From: Litsea cubeba
Lineage: Eukaryota > Streptophyta > Magnoliopsida > Laurales > Lauraceae
DNA: 64,000 nt
Assembly (NCBI GenBank): GCA_012931725.1
Contig: CM022945.1
Location: forward strand, 152,792,382-152,856,381
Direction of reading: 5' to 3'
Part shown: one piece after another, positions 43,126 to 53,729 of the stretch
Layout: every line of letters begins with the position of its first letter
Numbering within the stretch: position 1 is the first letter of the stretch
The notes under the pieces: model-generated
The model's input: only the letters and a program-made list of their open reading frames with translations
What the model was told of the DNA's origin: nothing
The model's database searches: none
Made by a program: the position numbers and the translations under genes

Positions 43126-44067
43126 TGTAGGTGCAGAAAATTATGACCCACAATAAGAGGGTGCCTTACAGGACTTATCCGGGAGGATGATGGTGTCTGG
43201 ATGTCTGGGTGTCGTCCGAAAGCCTGAAAGAAAGTAGCAAACGGTCAGAGGACCCTGGCCTGAGCGGCGCAAGGCTCTCCGATGCCAAAGTCAGTATGTG
43301 AACTGGAACAATGGAAGGAGAGGGAGAAGAGAGACAGAGTAAGGGCTCTGGATATGAGATTATGCGTACCTTTGATGGTGGTATGAGTCTCTATTTATAG
43401 AGTGTGGAACGTATCTTTTGGGAGATATTTTGGTGTGGGTCCCGCGATTTGACTGGGAAGTCATGATCAGACCACATTGCATTAATTGAGGTCCAATCCA
43501 GCCCACTTTGCATTAAATGCCCGTCGGGTCAGCCCACATCGCATTTAATGCACATCTTGTTGGGCCAGATCCTGTTGGGCGCCTTTGGCGGTAGGGGTAC
43601 CAGCGGATCTGCCCTCGGGCCCTGCCCTGATGTGGCTTCAGCCGCTGGATGGGATTCTGTCAGGGATCTGGCGAAGATCGTGGGCGGCTGGATGTCGCCT
43701 GTCCCGCCAGCTCGTGCCCCTGTCCCTCCACGTGCCTGATGACGTGGGGGGGAAGAGGGGCGCAAGTGAAGGTTCTATCTTGCTTCGGCCTCTGTCCCGG
43801 CCTCTTCAGCCGAGGTGGAGTCTGCTGCCGGGATGATACCCGGGGTGGCCCAGCCGAGGTGGAGCTCCTTGCCGAGGTGACGCCCGAGGTGGGCCAGTTC
43901 GGCGCTAAGGGCACGGAGATGCTTGACTTCGGCCGAGGCCCTCATCCTGGTAGCCGGGGTGAGCCGGGTGCCACGTGGATGGCACGATGATGGCACGTGA
44001 GAATGCTTAGCCTCATCTGATGGCTGCGATTAACTTAATCCTGTGGTTCTGGAAATCTCCCCACACA
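43126..44067 (-). repeat. Solo LTR of a Tat-type gypsy element (942 bp)
   Basis: TGTAGGTGCA...CCCCACACA is flanked by a perfect duplication CCATC (43121-43125, 44068-44072). It is clearly related to the LTR at 52610-53462 (gagggtgcc, ggctctccgatgcc, gagagacagagta, ctatttatagag, cgcatttaatgc, gccgctggat), so LTR orientation is minus. No internal sequence remains. It sits 168 bp before the acceptor of AAPT exon D. The right half repeats the word gccgaggtg. Confidence 0.9.
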
Positions 44068-44084
44068 CCATCCATGTCTCTGGG

Positions 44085-44158
44085 CCTGTTTGTACAAGAA
44101 AAATGAAGTGTCAAGGAAATCAAGTTCCATGGAAAATGTTGCTTTGCACAAACAGGCT
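44085..44158. repeat. Short inverted repeat, possible MITE relic
   Basis: GCCTGTTTGTACAA (44085-44098) and its inverse ttgcacaaacaggc (44144-44157) could form a 74-base stem-loop. It lies between the solo LTR and AAPT exon D. Confidence 0.4.
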
Positions 44159-44235
44159 CAGCAAAGAATTTATCTGAATTTTCTATTTCCATTCTCATGC
44201 CATACGTTTAATGTATTTTTTAATCTGGCTTGCAG

Positions 44236-44308
44236 TGTTGATATACACGCATTTTGCCACATCAGTCATCCATGAAATCACCACTGCACTGGGCATCCAT
44301 TGCTTCAG
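44236..44308 (+). CDS. AAPT: AAPT exon D (penultimate)
   Basis: The 73-base exon between acceptor TTGCAG and donor GTAACA enters in phase 1 (TG completes the Val codon begun in exon C) and leaves in phase 2. It encodes LIYTHFATSVIHEITTAL and GIHCF. FATSVIHEIT.ALGIYCFR is, from memory of the family, the near-invariant C-terminal part of plant AAPTs. Conservation is higher than in exons B and C. The exon lies 19.9 kb from exon C on the same strand with compatible phase. Confidence 0.85.
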
Positions 44309-44398
44309 GTAACAATGATGACTTACCTAGACTATGATGGATTGCTTTCGTGCCTGGAGGTTTCATCTTGAATTTTTTCTGATATATTTTTTTTGCAG

Positions 44399-44420
44399 GA
44401 TAACGAGGAAAGAAGCTTGA
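44399..44420 (+). CDS. AAPT: AAPT terminal coding exon E
   Basis: After acceptor TTTTTTTTGCAG, one base completes the Arg codon. The exon then reads ITRKEA and stop TGA (44418-44420), the exact terminus expected for plant aminoalcohol phosphotransferases. The 3' untranslated region follows. Confidence 0.85.
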
Positions 44421-45637
44421 TTCCAGGGGTATGTATTCTTCCCAAACGCTTGTGATATGGGTGGATGATGTCTTGTAGAAAGTTGGATGAAAAGGCCAGA
44501 TGTTCATTTCATTCTGCTCATTATAATTGGGACCCTGGGCCAGGGTCATCCAGCAGCCCATTGTTTCCAAAGGACGGTATTTTGTCCTAGTAAAATCTCC
44601 CTATTGTTTCTGGAAATGACTTTGTGCAAGACTTGTTTGAGCAATGAGAGGATTCCGTCCTCCGCAGATTTTTGTTCCACATGAGGAATTCTGTATTGCT
44701 ACCCCTCCCATAGGTAATCGAAATCTTCCATGTAGAAAAATCAGTTTGTTGTTTCTAATGTTTAACAGCCTTACTTCTTTTCTTCTTTTTTTTTTGTTTT
44801 TTTCTCTGTCTTCTTCGTAGCCTTACATATTTAGAACTCAAATCCGGTCATATCACATGTCCCTAACTAGCTGTGCAATTCTGACAGCCACTATTCAGAA
44901 GGGCAAGTGGAAGGGTTTAGGTTGGACCGAACCATCCAACACCAGTTCCTGTCACACTGGCTGGGACTAGGTGGTCCAGCGTAGTTTCTCAAAGCAGTGA
45001 TTGAAACTTAACTAACGTTGGCTCAAGGATCCAGATTTTGGATGTACTTGAATTGAACTGAGAACAAAATTTTAGCCATGTTTCGTTTTGTGACTCGAAA
45101 AGATCTCTTCTTTTGGATAAGAAATGATGGTTTTGATTAGATTGGGATTCCCACCAACTTGAGCGCAGCCACATTTTTGCTTGGTATTGGATGAGTTTCT
45201 GGGCATTGCACTGGAATTGCTTTTCTTTTTTTCATTTTATGTTTATAGCCACGAGATTTAAAATAAGACAAGCAAGTTCTTGACTACACTCCTTTTTATT
45301 AGCTTCCATATTTTTTCAGGACTACAAATTAGGATTAGAATCATTTCACTGGACTGATATTGGTGACATTCCTAACCCTTGTCTCAACCAATCTCTCCCC
45401 TTACTTCCCTTGATGCCATGTATAGTCTGCACAGGAGGGAACTTAGAAAATGAAGAAAAAAACGCCTGCACACTTTCTGATGTAACTCAGTAAGATGTGC
45501 CCAGGTTTATGATCGTGTAAAAGTCCAACAAATTGGCCCAATTGTCTGGCATGTAGCCTGGATTCAGGCACTAATGGTTGGCCCAATAATAAAGCTTTCC
45601 CTGCGTGGCTGCAATGTGAACCAATTGTTCAAGTCAT
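44421..45637. other. AAPT 3' untranslated region and intergenic sequence
   Basis: The 3' UTR probably occupies the first few hundred bases. No clear polyadenylation signal could be fixed. The rest shows no recognisable element or coding frame. Confidence 0.45.
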
Positions 45638-45645
45638 GTCACCAA

Positions 45646-45987
45646 CTATGATGTCTCGATACGGATATGGATACGGACACTGATACGGGAATCGGAGATA
45701 CGACTCCTCACTTTTGAAAATCTAGGACACGGATACGGATACGGGTGTCCTAATTTTTTCTTTAAATCACTTTTAAATCAATGAAATTATCATTGTTTTC
45801 ATCCCTTTCTAGCATTTTTTATCGTGATAAGTAAAAATATAAGGACTATATGAAATAAAGAACTTTTTAAGTATGATATGTTAAACTTGTTCCCAAAAAA
45901 TTTCGGTGTAGTATCAGGTACCAATACAAGTGTCGTATTGGTCCGATACGGATACGTTGGGCTTGTAGAAGTTTTCGGATATCATAG
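45646..45987. mobile_element. hAT-like MITE (342 bp)
   Basis: Flanking GTCACCAA (45638-45645) and GTTACCAA (45988-45995) match at seven of eight. Inverted ends are CTATGATGTCTCGA and, on the other strand, CTATGATATCCGAA. The subterminal word gatacggatacgg is repeated near both ends. No coding capacity. Confidence 0.82.
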
Positions 45988-45995
45988 GTTACCAA

Positions 45996-46489
45996 TTATA
46001 AAAGAAAAAGGCTATAAACATGAAGTGAATGATTAGATACATTCAACAAACGAGGGAATTAGAGTAGAGGAACGTACAGGAATGATTTACTTGACAAGTC
46101 ACATTTTGTCATTCTGGATCATTTACTTTACCGTCTGTGTTTATATCAATTCTTCATTGACTAGGGGTGTTCATTGGGTGGGCCACGCTGAGCCTGGTCC
46201 AATTGGGATGATTTGGGCTCTGTTTTAGGCCCGTGGGCTGTGTCTGAGCTTAATTTTCTGATCCAAGTATTAATGCTTAAAGGCCTATCTTGAAATGTTT
46301 AACACATGGAGGTATACATTTTTGGCCGATGGGCAAGGCATGAACCTGATTTTTGGACCCATAGACTGGGCTGTGCCTGAATACAAGTCACGACTACTAA
46401 ATGGGTCTGGCTTGGGCATGTTTCAGCCTGGGCCAGCCTGACATGCTCTGTGTTACTGGTTAAAGGGATAAGAAGTAGAGGGAGCATGG
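45996..46489. other. Sequence with a possible MITE end
   Basis: taggggtgttcattgggtgg at 46164 resembles common hAT MITE ends, followed by G/C-rich words (gggcc, cctgggcc). I could not find a matching right end or duplication. Confidence 0.35.
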
Positions 46490-46497
46490 CTTCCAAG

Positions 46498-48700
46498 TAG
46501 GGCTGTAAATCAGGCCCTTTGATGAGGGGGCCAGCCCGGCTCAGCCCTAAAATGCCTGCTAAGCGAGGGCTTTTCTTTTTTTTCCTAAAGCCCAAGGATT
46601 GGGTAGGGCTCAATTTTGAAAAGCCGGCAACCTTGAGGGCCGAGCTAGGGCTTGACTTAGCTGGTCCAAGGGGGACCGACCAGGCCCAACCTTTTGTCTA
46701 TTAATATATAAAATATATAATATATAACATATAGAGATTTTTACATTAAAACTATAAAGAACCCCCTCTAATTAGGAATTAATGATAAAGACTTAGAATA
46801 TTATCAAACAATAATAACCAAATTTTACGTAAAATCTTTTGATAGATATCCCCATAGATCATAATTATATTGTCACCTATGTTTGATTCTATATTTGTCC
46901 AACATGGACATATTCTTCAATGAAATGGGAATTGAAATTATCATTGATGAGATCTTTTTTCACTATTAATGTAAACTGTTAATGTTTGAGAGTTTATATG
47001 GATTGCCATCAACATCTCCATTTATTGGAGTTGAGCTTTAGCCACTAGCCATTGACCGATGCCAATTTCTTTTCACTCCCCTTATTTTTATGACTGTTGT
47101 TACATTCAAGTGAACCCTACATCTAGAGTTAAAGCTTGTGACTCTAAGTCGTGTTCATGTTCAGATAAATCAAATCATCTTCATTATTCATCTTAGGGAG
47201 TCAATGTTTAATTGCTTTGTTATAAAATCCAATGGTAATGTTTCAAAGAATTACAAGTTTCAGTTAATGCTAATTTAAATCACATAATAAATAATTTATT
47301 TGAAAACGTTTAATGCCTATTTGCAATAAATATAATTGAATTAGATGAGACTCGTCAAAACAAGCTTTGATGGTCCATATTATTACTTTACTAATAGACC
47401 AACGACAAACAAAATTAAATACATTATACTATATTAAGCTAAAGAGGTTTTGGGTTGGATTTTGACCATTGGTTACGATTTTGAAAGTAAGTTACTCTTT
47501 TTAAAAGTCTTTCAGTTTTCTCCACACTTATCTCATACCAACTACTTTGAAACCACCTCTCACGTCTCCTACCACTATTCCACTTTTGAAAGTTACACTT
47601 CTCCTTTTCTGTAATAGCTCCATTTCTATTCAAAACTCCATTCTCTTTCTTCTCCAATTCTCTTTTCTCTTTCCTTTTTATCCCATTAGCTCAGAGACTA
47701 CATAAACATGTACTTTCATGGTAACCTTTTATTCTTTTCTTTTCTTTCTTTCTACAGTTTATAGATTTTTTTAATGCATAAACGTCGTCAATCATACTAG
47801 TGCTGAGCATGGGTTATTATGCTAGTTAATTAAATTATGTTAATGTCTTAAATAGTACCTTGCATGTACTAATCAAATTATACGATATTAATCTAAAGAG
47901 GTTTTGGGTTGGATTTTGACTATCGGTTATGATTTTGAAAGTAAGTTACTCTTTTTAAAAATCTTTTCAATTTTCTCCACACTTATCTCATGCCTACTAC
48001 TTTGAAACCACCACTCACGTCTCCTCCCACTATTCCACTTTTGAAAGTTACACTTCTCCTTGTCTGTAATACCTCCCTTTCTATCCAGAACTCCATTCCC
48101 TTTATTCTCTAATTCTTCTCTTTTCTCTTTCCTTTTTATCCCATTAGCTCATAGATGACATAAACAGGTACTTTCATGATAACCTTTTATTATTTTCTTT
48201 TCTTTTCTTTCTACAATTTATTGATATTTTTATTGCATAAACGTTGATCATACCTATACTGCGCACGAGTTATTATGCTAGTTACTTAAATTATGTTAAG
48301 GTCTTAAATAGTTCCTTGCATGTACTAATCAAATTAGCTTACTTCATTTAATCTTAAATAATATTTTTATATGATGACAAAGTAACTTGTGTATTCTTTT
48401 AGAAGTGGCACAAAAATATTGTCTTTTGGATTGCACCAGTCTGTAGTGTGAATAAAGGAGTGCTAGCATTGTGGTAAAGAAGAATTATTATATATAATAA
48501 TATTTTTTTTTAAATTATTTCTTTTGGCCCTGGCTCGATCCTGTCCCTTGAGGGTAGGGTAAGGGCTTCGATATTGTAAGCCCACTGAGGGCTTCGAGTG
48601 CTATGACTCGACCTAGGCACGGCCCGCGTATATGAGGGTAGGGTAAGGGATTACTTAAGCCCGGCAGCCCAGGCCCTGGCCCTGCCCTTTGATAGCACTA
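46498..48700. mobile_element. Non-autonomous hAT-type element (2.2 kb)
   Basis: Flanks CTTCCAAG (46490-46497) and GTTCCAAG (48701-48708) match at seven of eight. The ends are TAGGGCTGTAAATCAGG and, on the other strand, TAGTGCTATCAAAGGGC; the first resembles a common plant hAT terminus. Both subterminal regions are rich in gggcc, agccc and agggcttcg words. No transposase was found. The interior is AT-rich and contains a 454-bp tandem duplication. Confidence 0.7.
47440..48345. repeat. 454-bp tandem duplication
   Basis: Two adjacent copies begin taaagaggttttgggttgg at 47440 and 47894 and end catgtactaatcaaatta. They look about 90% identical by eye. Each contains a phrase like gcacgagttattatgctagt that resembles Helitron 3' ends (CTAGT before T), but no Helitron 5' end was found. 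Confidence 0.88.
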
Positions 48701-48938
48701 GTTCCAAGTATGGGCACTAGACATGTATTAGCATGGTGAAAAGCAGATACGTATGGGCCATATCAGTGGGGTATTGGCGTAGGTTTCGTCCGCACGACAC
48801 AATTTTTAAAGGGATTTTTTTCGGTACGGTCACCTAAACTCGTCGATAACTCCCCTTTGTTACCAAATTAGACAATTTTACCTACACATTTTTCATACCG
48901 TCCGTACCTCTGCACAGCCAAAAGTCACGTTTTCATTT

Positions 48939-49011
48939 GCGATATCACAAAAAAATTTGTGATATCGCAAATTATTCACTTGTGATATCGCAATTTATAT
49001 TGTGATATCGC
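48939..49011. repeat. Quartet of GYGATATCRC palindromes in the MULE arm
   Basis: gcgatatcac (48939-48948) and gtgatatcgc (48959-48968, 48982-48991, 49002-49011). The other arm keeps two (49908-49917, 49928-49937). The shared core is GATATC. Confidence 0.88.
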
Positions 49012-49029
49012 ATAAAGTTTTACGTTAAA

Positions 49030-49900
49030 AGTCAACGAATGCATCTCTGTTTATAATTCCATTCCGTTCCGTAGCTTTCGTCTTTTGCTTGGGTTCGTTG
49101 CTTCCTTTTTTGCAAGTGAATCCCTTCTTTTTCCATATATAGCATTGAGTCTCCTTCCATATCTTTCTCCGCTACCATTGTTGAATCCATCAGCAGTATT
49201 CATTCTTTGTTTCCCACCCTGTATGTATCTCCTTCTTATTTATTATGTTATTTTTTTTTTCTTCTTTTGTGTCTTTTGAAGGTAATTAGGGTACCAAGAA
49301 ATCCCACATGTAGAAATATTTGAAACATTTTGTATAAATATATATTAGTGGTGACCTTGTGGGGGACTTGTAGAGCCTCACTTTTTTATGAACATCCACG
49401 TTGAAAATGTGGGCATTCAGCCTTATATTTTCTGACAGTCTACCGAATTCTAATTACGTTTGAACATCTGGTTGTTGATATATTAAAAAAATCATGTTGT
49501 TCTCATATCATGAATTACCACTTCAGGTTTTGGACTGGACGTCGAGTTACAAAAAATAATGTGGGATGTCTTTTTGATCCCGCCCTGTGGTGGGTCCCTG
49601 AACAAACTTGCTAAAAGAGAGAGGGAGGAAGGATTACCAGGTTCTACCAAGGGCAACTGCAACAACACCAAGCTCAAGAACGCCCAGATTGTGAAACAAT
49701 GGAGGCCAAAATCCCTCGTCGATGGAGGCAGTGGAGACCATGCTGATACGTCGACGTCTAACAGATGCTGGGGGCCTTGCGTATTTGCAAATAGGTTGGC
49801 GAGGGAGGAGGAGAATGAAATCGGCTGAGGGAGCGTGTTATAGTTGGTGAAAATGAGGAAAAGTCGAAGAAGGGAGGGATAAAAGGATGAAAATGGTTTT
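49030..49900 (-). other. Internal cargo of the Mutator-like element
   Basis: Unrelated to the arms. On the minus strand, ATG at about 49742 opens MVSTASIDEGFWPPLFHNLG, a hydrophobic continuation (VLELGVVAVALGRTW), then a GTAATC that could be a splice donor. On the plus strand a 90-codon frame (49559-49828) overlaps it. Either could be a captured gene fragment; I do not recognise the parent. Confidence 0.4.
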
Positions 49901-49979
49901 TCGAGTTGCAATATCGCAAAATTTATTGTGATATCACAAAAGAAAAAGTGACTTTTGGCCTTGCAGAGGTACGGACGGT

Positions 49980-50538
49980 CAGTGGCGGACCCAGAATTTT
50001 CGTTTGATGGGGGCTGATGGTCAATTGAAATAGTCCATGTATAAAATAACTTTATGATGACTAACGATATGGAGAAAATAATATATCTAAAGATACAAAT
50101 GGGAGCAGGCCCTTTATAAAATTGGAATTTGAACTCAAGCACATAAAGCCCGACTTAAGTCCATTGAGAACCCTACATTGTCAAGAAGGTTTAGATGGCT
50201 GTAAATAAAATAAAAAATATCATTGTAAATAGTTAAGAGAGTGCGATCGACCAATGCTGATGCGCTGATGTCGTAGTGATTTAGAGGGTAGGAGAAAATG
50301 CGGAGTCACAATGAGGTTGGGAGAAGACTCGAAGTTGAAGAGAAAAGGGGTCCGGTTGGAGAAGTCACAAAGTCCCAAGGCTCCTTTATGGGCGTTTTTG
50401 GAATTTGGTGGGGGCTCAAAGTTGACGAAAAGAGAGTTTTATGGGAGAAAGGCTCAAAGTCCTAAGGGCCATAAGGGCTTTTGCCAAATCATGTGGGGGC
50501 TTTAGCCCCCCACCAGCTTATACATGGGTCCGCCCATG
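49980..50538. mobile_element. hAT-like element (559 bp) inside the MULE right arm
   Basis: A perfect 8-bp duplication CGGACGGT (49972-49979, 50539-50546) flanks inverted ends CAGTGGCGGACCCA and, on the other strand, CATGGGCGGACCCA. Without it, the MULE arm is continuous (gtacggacggtacgg). No transposase. Confidence 0.93.
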
Positions 50539-50640
50539 CGGACGGTACGGAGAACTTATAGGTAAATTTGTTTAGTTTGATAACAATGGGGAGTTATCGA
50601 TGAATTTAGGTGACCGTACAGAAAACATTCTATTTTTAAA

Positions 50641-51230
50641 AGTCGTAAAATAGGGGGGAAAATATTTTGACAGAGTGTGGAAAGGGAAACAGATTTTTCG
50701 TGCTACAATAAAAATCATAAGTAGTGCGGTTTTCTTTTCCTCTCATGGAAAAGCATAAAAAGTAACTGAATTTTTTCTATTCGCTAGATCCAATTTAATA
50801 CACATTCGAGATATCCCAACATTGTTATGAAATTTGTGAAGAAGTCGATTGCATGGGCCCCACCAACCTACCGATAATAGGTTTGAGCTTGTGCACCAAG
50901 ATATGACTTATGATCTTATATAATTCATTTGTGAGAGAGATGGGATTATAAGAAGAGAGAGGTTCCGAGCATTGGTACGGGACATGTATTAGCATCATGA
51001 CAAGCAGCTACGTATGGGCCATATCAGTTACATATATTGGCATTGGTCTCGTTAGCACAATTTTAAAAAGTCGTAAAAAATTTGAGAAAGATACTTTGAT
51101 TTAGTGTGGAAAGCAGAAAAGAAAAGAGTTTTTGTGCTATAGTAAAAATCAAATTTAAGTAGTCGCTCTTTTACTCGTGGAAAAGAGGAAAAAGTAACTT
51201 TTTTTTTTTATGTGATTCTATGGAAAACCT
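50641..51230. repeat. Diverged duplicate of the MULE/hAT flanks
   Basis: 50984-51210 (gggacatgtattagcat, acgtatgggccatatcagt, agtcgtaaaa, gtggaaag, gtgctatagtaaaaatca) repeats the sequence that flanks the inserts: 48711-48810 joined to 50641-50740. It is therefore a paralogous copy that lacks the MULE. Sequence left of it (gagaggttccgagcattgg) also resembles the flank of the hAT at 46490, so it may be empty for both. Confidence 0.75.
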
Positions 51231-52604
51231 TTTCTGCGGTTCCAGGTTTCTGTAGCATCACACAAATTTGCCCTAAAGTTTATAAATTTTTAGAGCTCAT
51301 CATCCTCATTTTGTGTCCATATCAGCTATTACGACTAGGATACTATAGGATACTGTTTTCCTTTGGGCTCCATTTTTGTAATTTTTTATTCTTCATAATA
51401 GAGTTCTACTAAATTCTTAGTTCAAATCCCCTCAATCTCCCTCATGGGCCACCTATTGAAAATCCAAATAGTTCAAAATGAACACCCTCTATGGCCCACC
51501 AATAGTCATTGATCCCAATGATTGGCACACATCCGAATGGACAGAACCATTGGATTGAGGGTTGAATCTTTTTTTTGAATATAAAGCCATTAAACTTGTG
51601 GGCCACGGATAAAGGGGTTAGAGGCATGGGGCTGGGGTCAAACTTAATACTTGGGGTGGTCTCACATGAGTCTTTCTGTCCCCCCATACCCATCCTCAAA
51701 TGGGACATACAGTTGGGCCACACTAAAAGTTTTCGTATAATAGGTGAAAACGGAATAAATCCGATATATATAGGATGTCTTCAGATTTTACCTAAATATG
51801 AGTGGGTCCTACCTTAAGATTGAATATATGATTAATAATACATGAGATTGTCAAATGCTCTATGATATACTCAATTTTCTGATGGAATAAACTTGTATTT
51901 GGGTAGAATTTGAGGTCTGATGCACAAAGGTTTCAAATTTACAATTGATGGGCCCTTTTGTAGAGTTTTACTCCTATGCAAGGTTGGCTTGTTTGTTCAG
52001 CACGAAGGAGCACACAAGTACATACATGATGTGGCATAAAGCTTTTTGCTTAGCCGCGTCAAACAAGACCTAGCTTGAGCTTGTCTCACGAAACAGTTGA
52101 CCAAACCTTGAATTCAAGCCCAATTGAAATAAGCTGGGTACCCTTGTGACCTAGGTTGGTTTCTTATGTTCAGCGGACCTAACTATAATAAATCTAAATC
52201 TTCGAGTGTTACCCGCGGCAATTAGCACTCACTCAATTTGATCATTAGTCCATCAACTAACTACTATTGTATTTGACCATTAATTGTAATTTTTTATAAT
52301 CAAAGGTTTGGATTACTTGATTGGAAATTTAAACGGGCAATCATTTAACTAATTGGATGTCTCATGTGGGCCCAGTGTAAATGAGCATCACAGATCTTGC
52401 ATGGTAGTGGGTCTCACCATTAAAATTTCTGATTGGCTACATCAACTATGGAAAAGGGTCCATTCCCCAAGTGTGAAGTGCAACACGGCTTCAGCAAGGC
52501 CCAAATAGTCAATAATATTCAACAGTATTAGCTCGGGCAGCTTTTATGCAGTGGCAAAGAGAGTCAAGTACAATTTAAGTCCACTGAAGTCCAAACATTT
52601 TATC
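51231..52604. other. No recognisable feature
   Basis: Intergenic sequence with short frames only. A possible old inverted-repeat element around 51430-51760 (cacctattgaaaatccaa versus ttttcgtataataggtg) is too weak to call. Confidence 0.4.
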
Positions 52605-52609
52605 AGTTT

Positions 52610-53462
52610 TGTAAGTGCAAAAAATATAACTCACAAGATTAGAGGGTGCCTAATCGGACTTATCCAAATATCTGATGGAGATTAGCTACCTTAAAGCCTG
52701 AAAGGGGAGAAACAAACGGGCAGAGTACCCTGGCTGTGGGCAGCGCAGGGCTCTCCGATGCCTAAGTTAGCACAAAGATTGAAGGAGAAGAGAGACAGAG
52801 TAACGACTCAAGAGATGATGTGTGTGCATACCTTTGTCTTGGAACGCCCTCATATTTATAGAGGGTTTTACCTGATATCTTGGAGTGGGCCCGTAGATTT
52901 GATAGGAATGATCTCATTAGCCCACAAAGTAATAAATGAGGATCCATCATAGCCCACAAAGCATTTATTGCCAGTCCAATCAGCCCACATCGCATTAAAT
53001 GCTTGTCATGTGGGCCTGATCATGTCTCAAGTCATTGGCGGTTGAGGTCCCATAGGATCCATCCTCGGGCTCTGCCCTGATTTGGCTACAGCCGCTGGAT
53101 GCCGCCTTGTCAGCGTTCCGGAGAAGATTGTGGACGGCTGGGATGGCCCATCTGTCTCATTGGCACGCGCCCGTATTCAGCCACGTGTCTGATGACGTAG
53201 CAGAAGTAGGGAGGTGACCACATTATTTATCTCAATTGACAACCCGACTCCCTTGGCCGAGGTCGGGCGGATAGCCGAGGTCAGCTTGCGTAGCCGTGGC
53301 CAGACCATAGCCGAGGTTAGGCACAGCCGAAGTCAGTCTGGTATCGGCCAAGGTTTTGACCCTACTGCTGAGGTGTGCTTTGAGCGGCATGTCGACATGC
53401 TTAACTAGCAGCTTATCGCCGAAGTTAATGTAATCCTGGTACTTTAAAAATCACCCCACACA
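52610..53462 (-). repeat. 3' LTR of the Tat element (853 bp)
   Basis: TGTAAGTGCA...CCCCACACA; related to the solo LTR at 43126. The adjoining attaccccctagc (53463-53475) is GCTAGGGGGTAAT on the element strand, the polypurine tract. The word agccgaggt is repeated irregularly at about 53250-53370. Confidence 0.85.
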
Positions 53463-53729
53463 ATTACCCCCTAGCTTCTAACTTCTTAGGGTCTCTAGCC
53501 TCTTGAGGTCGGAAGCTATAAAAAGAAAATTCGCTGGGGGGTGCTTGATCATTATTTAATGTCGTTCCGACTCCTCGAGGTAATTAATTTTGCGCGTCGG
53601 TTATCATGAGAACGGGCTGGCAGTGACACGCGTTGGCCCGTGAGCGGTTGTGCCATCAAATTGATGGGACAGGCACGATTCACGATGCTACTCCTTTTCA
53701 AAATTCTAAATGGCGCCCAAGGAAGGCCT

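Larger units (their letters stand above)
24314..44235 (+). other. Giant AAPT intron (19,922 bp) filled with nested transposons
   Basis: The donor is G|GTAAATC at 24314 and the acceptor is TTGCAG at 44230-44235. The phases agree: exon C leaves one base (G) and exon D starts with TG, giving Val, the residue expected there in the family. The intron contains a gag-only copia, TRIM, two RTE tails, a hAT MITE, a 9.4-kb copia with three further nested elements, and a solo Tat LTR only 168 bp before the acceptor. Confidence 0.75.
48811..50631. mobile_element. Mutator-like element with 9-bp target duplication
   Basis: A perfect 9-bp duplication ATTTTTAAA (48802-48810, 50632-50640) flanks long inverted repeats. 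Both arms share (C/T)GTACGGTCACCTAAA, TCATCGATAACTCCCC-like, TACCGTCCG, GTACCTCTGCA and CCAAAAGTCAC words over about 190 bp. Long arms plus a 9-bp duplication are the Mutator signature. The right arm is split by a hAT element. About 0.9 kb of unrelated sequence between the arms makes it a Pack-MULE candidate. No transposase. Confidence 0.85.

Noticed and set aside
43529..43996. Several overlapping open frames on both strands
   Set aside because: They lie in the GC-rich part of a solo LTR and are explained by base composition.
46164..46470. A hAT MITE starting taggggtgttcattggg
   Set aside because: The left end looks right but no matching right end or 8-bp duplication was found.
49492..50142. 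A 217-codon minus-strand open frame
   Set aside because: It runs across the MULE arm and the nested hAT element, so it cannot be a real gene; only its interior part might derive from a captured fragment.
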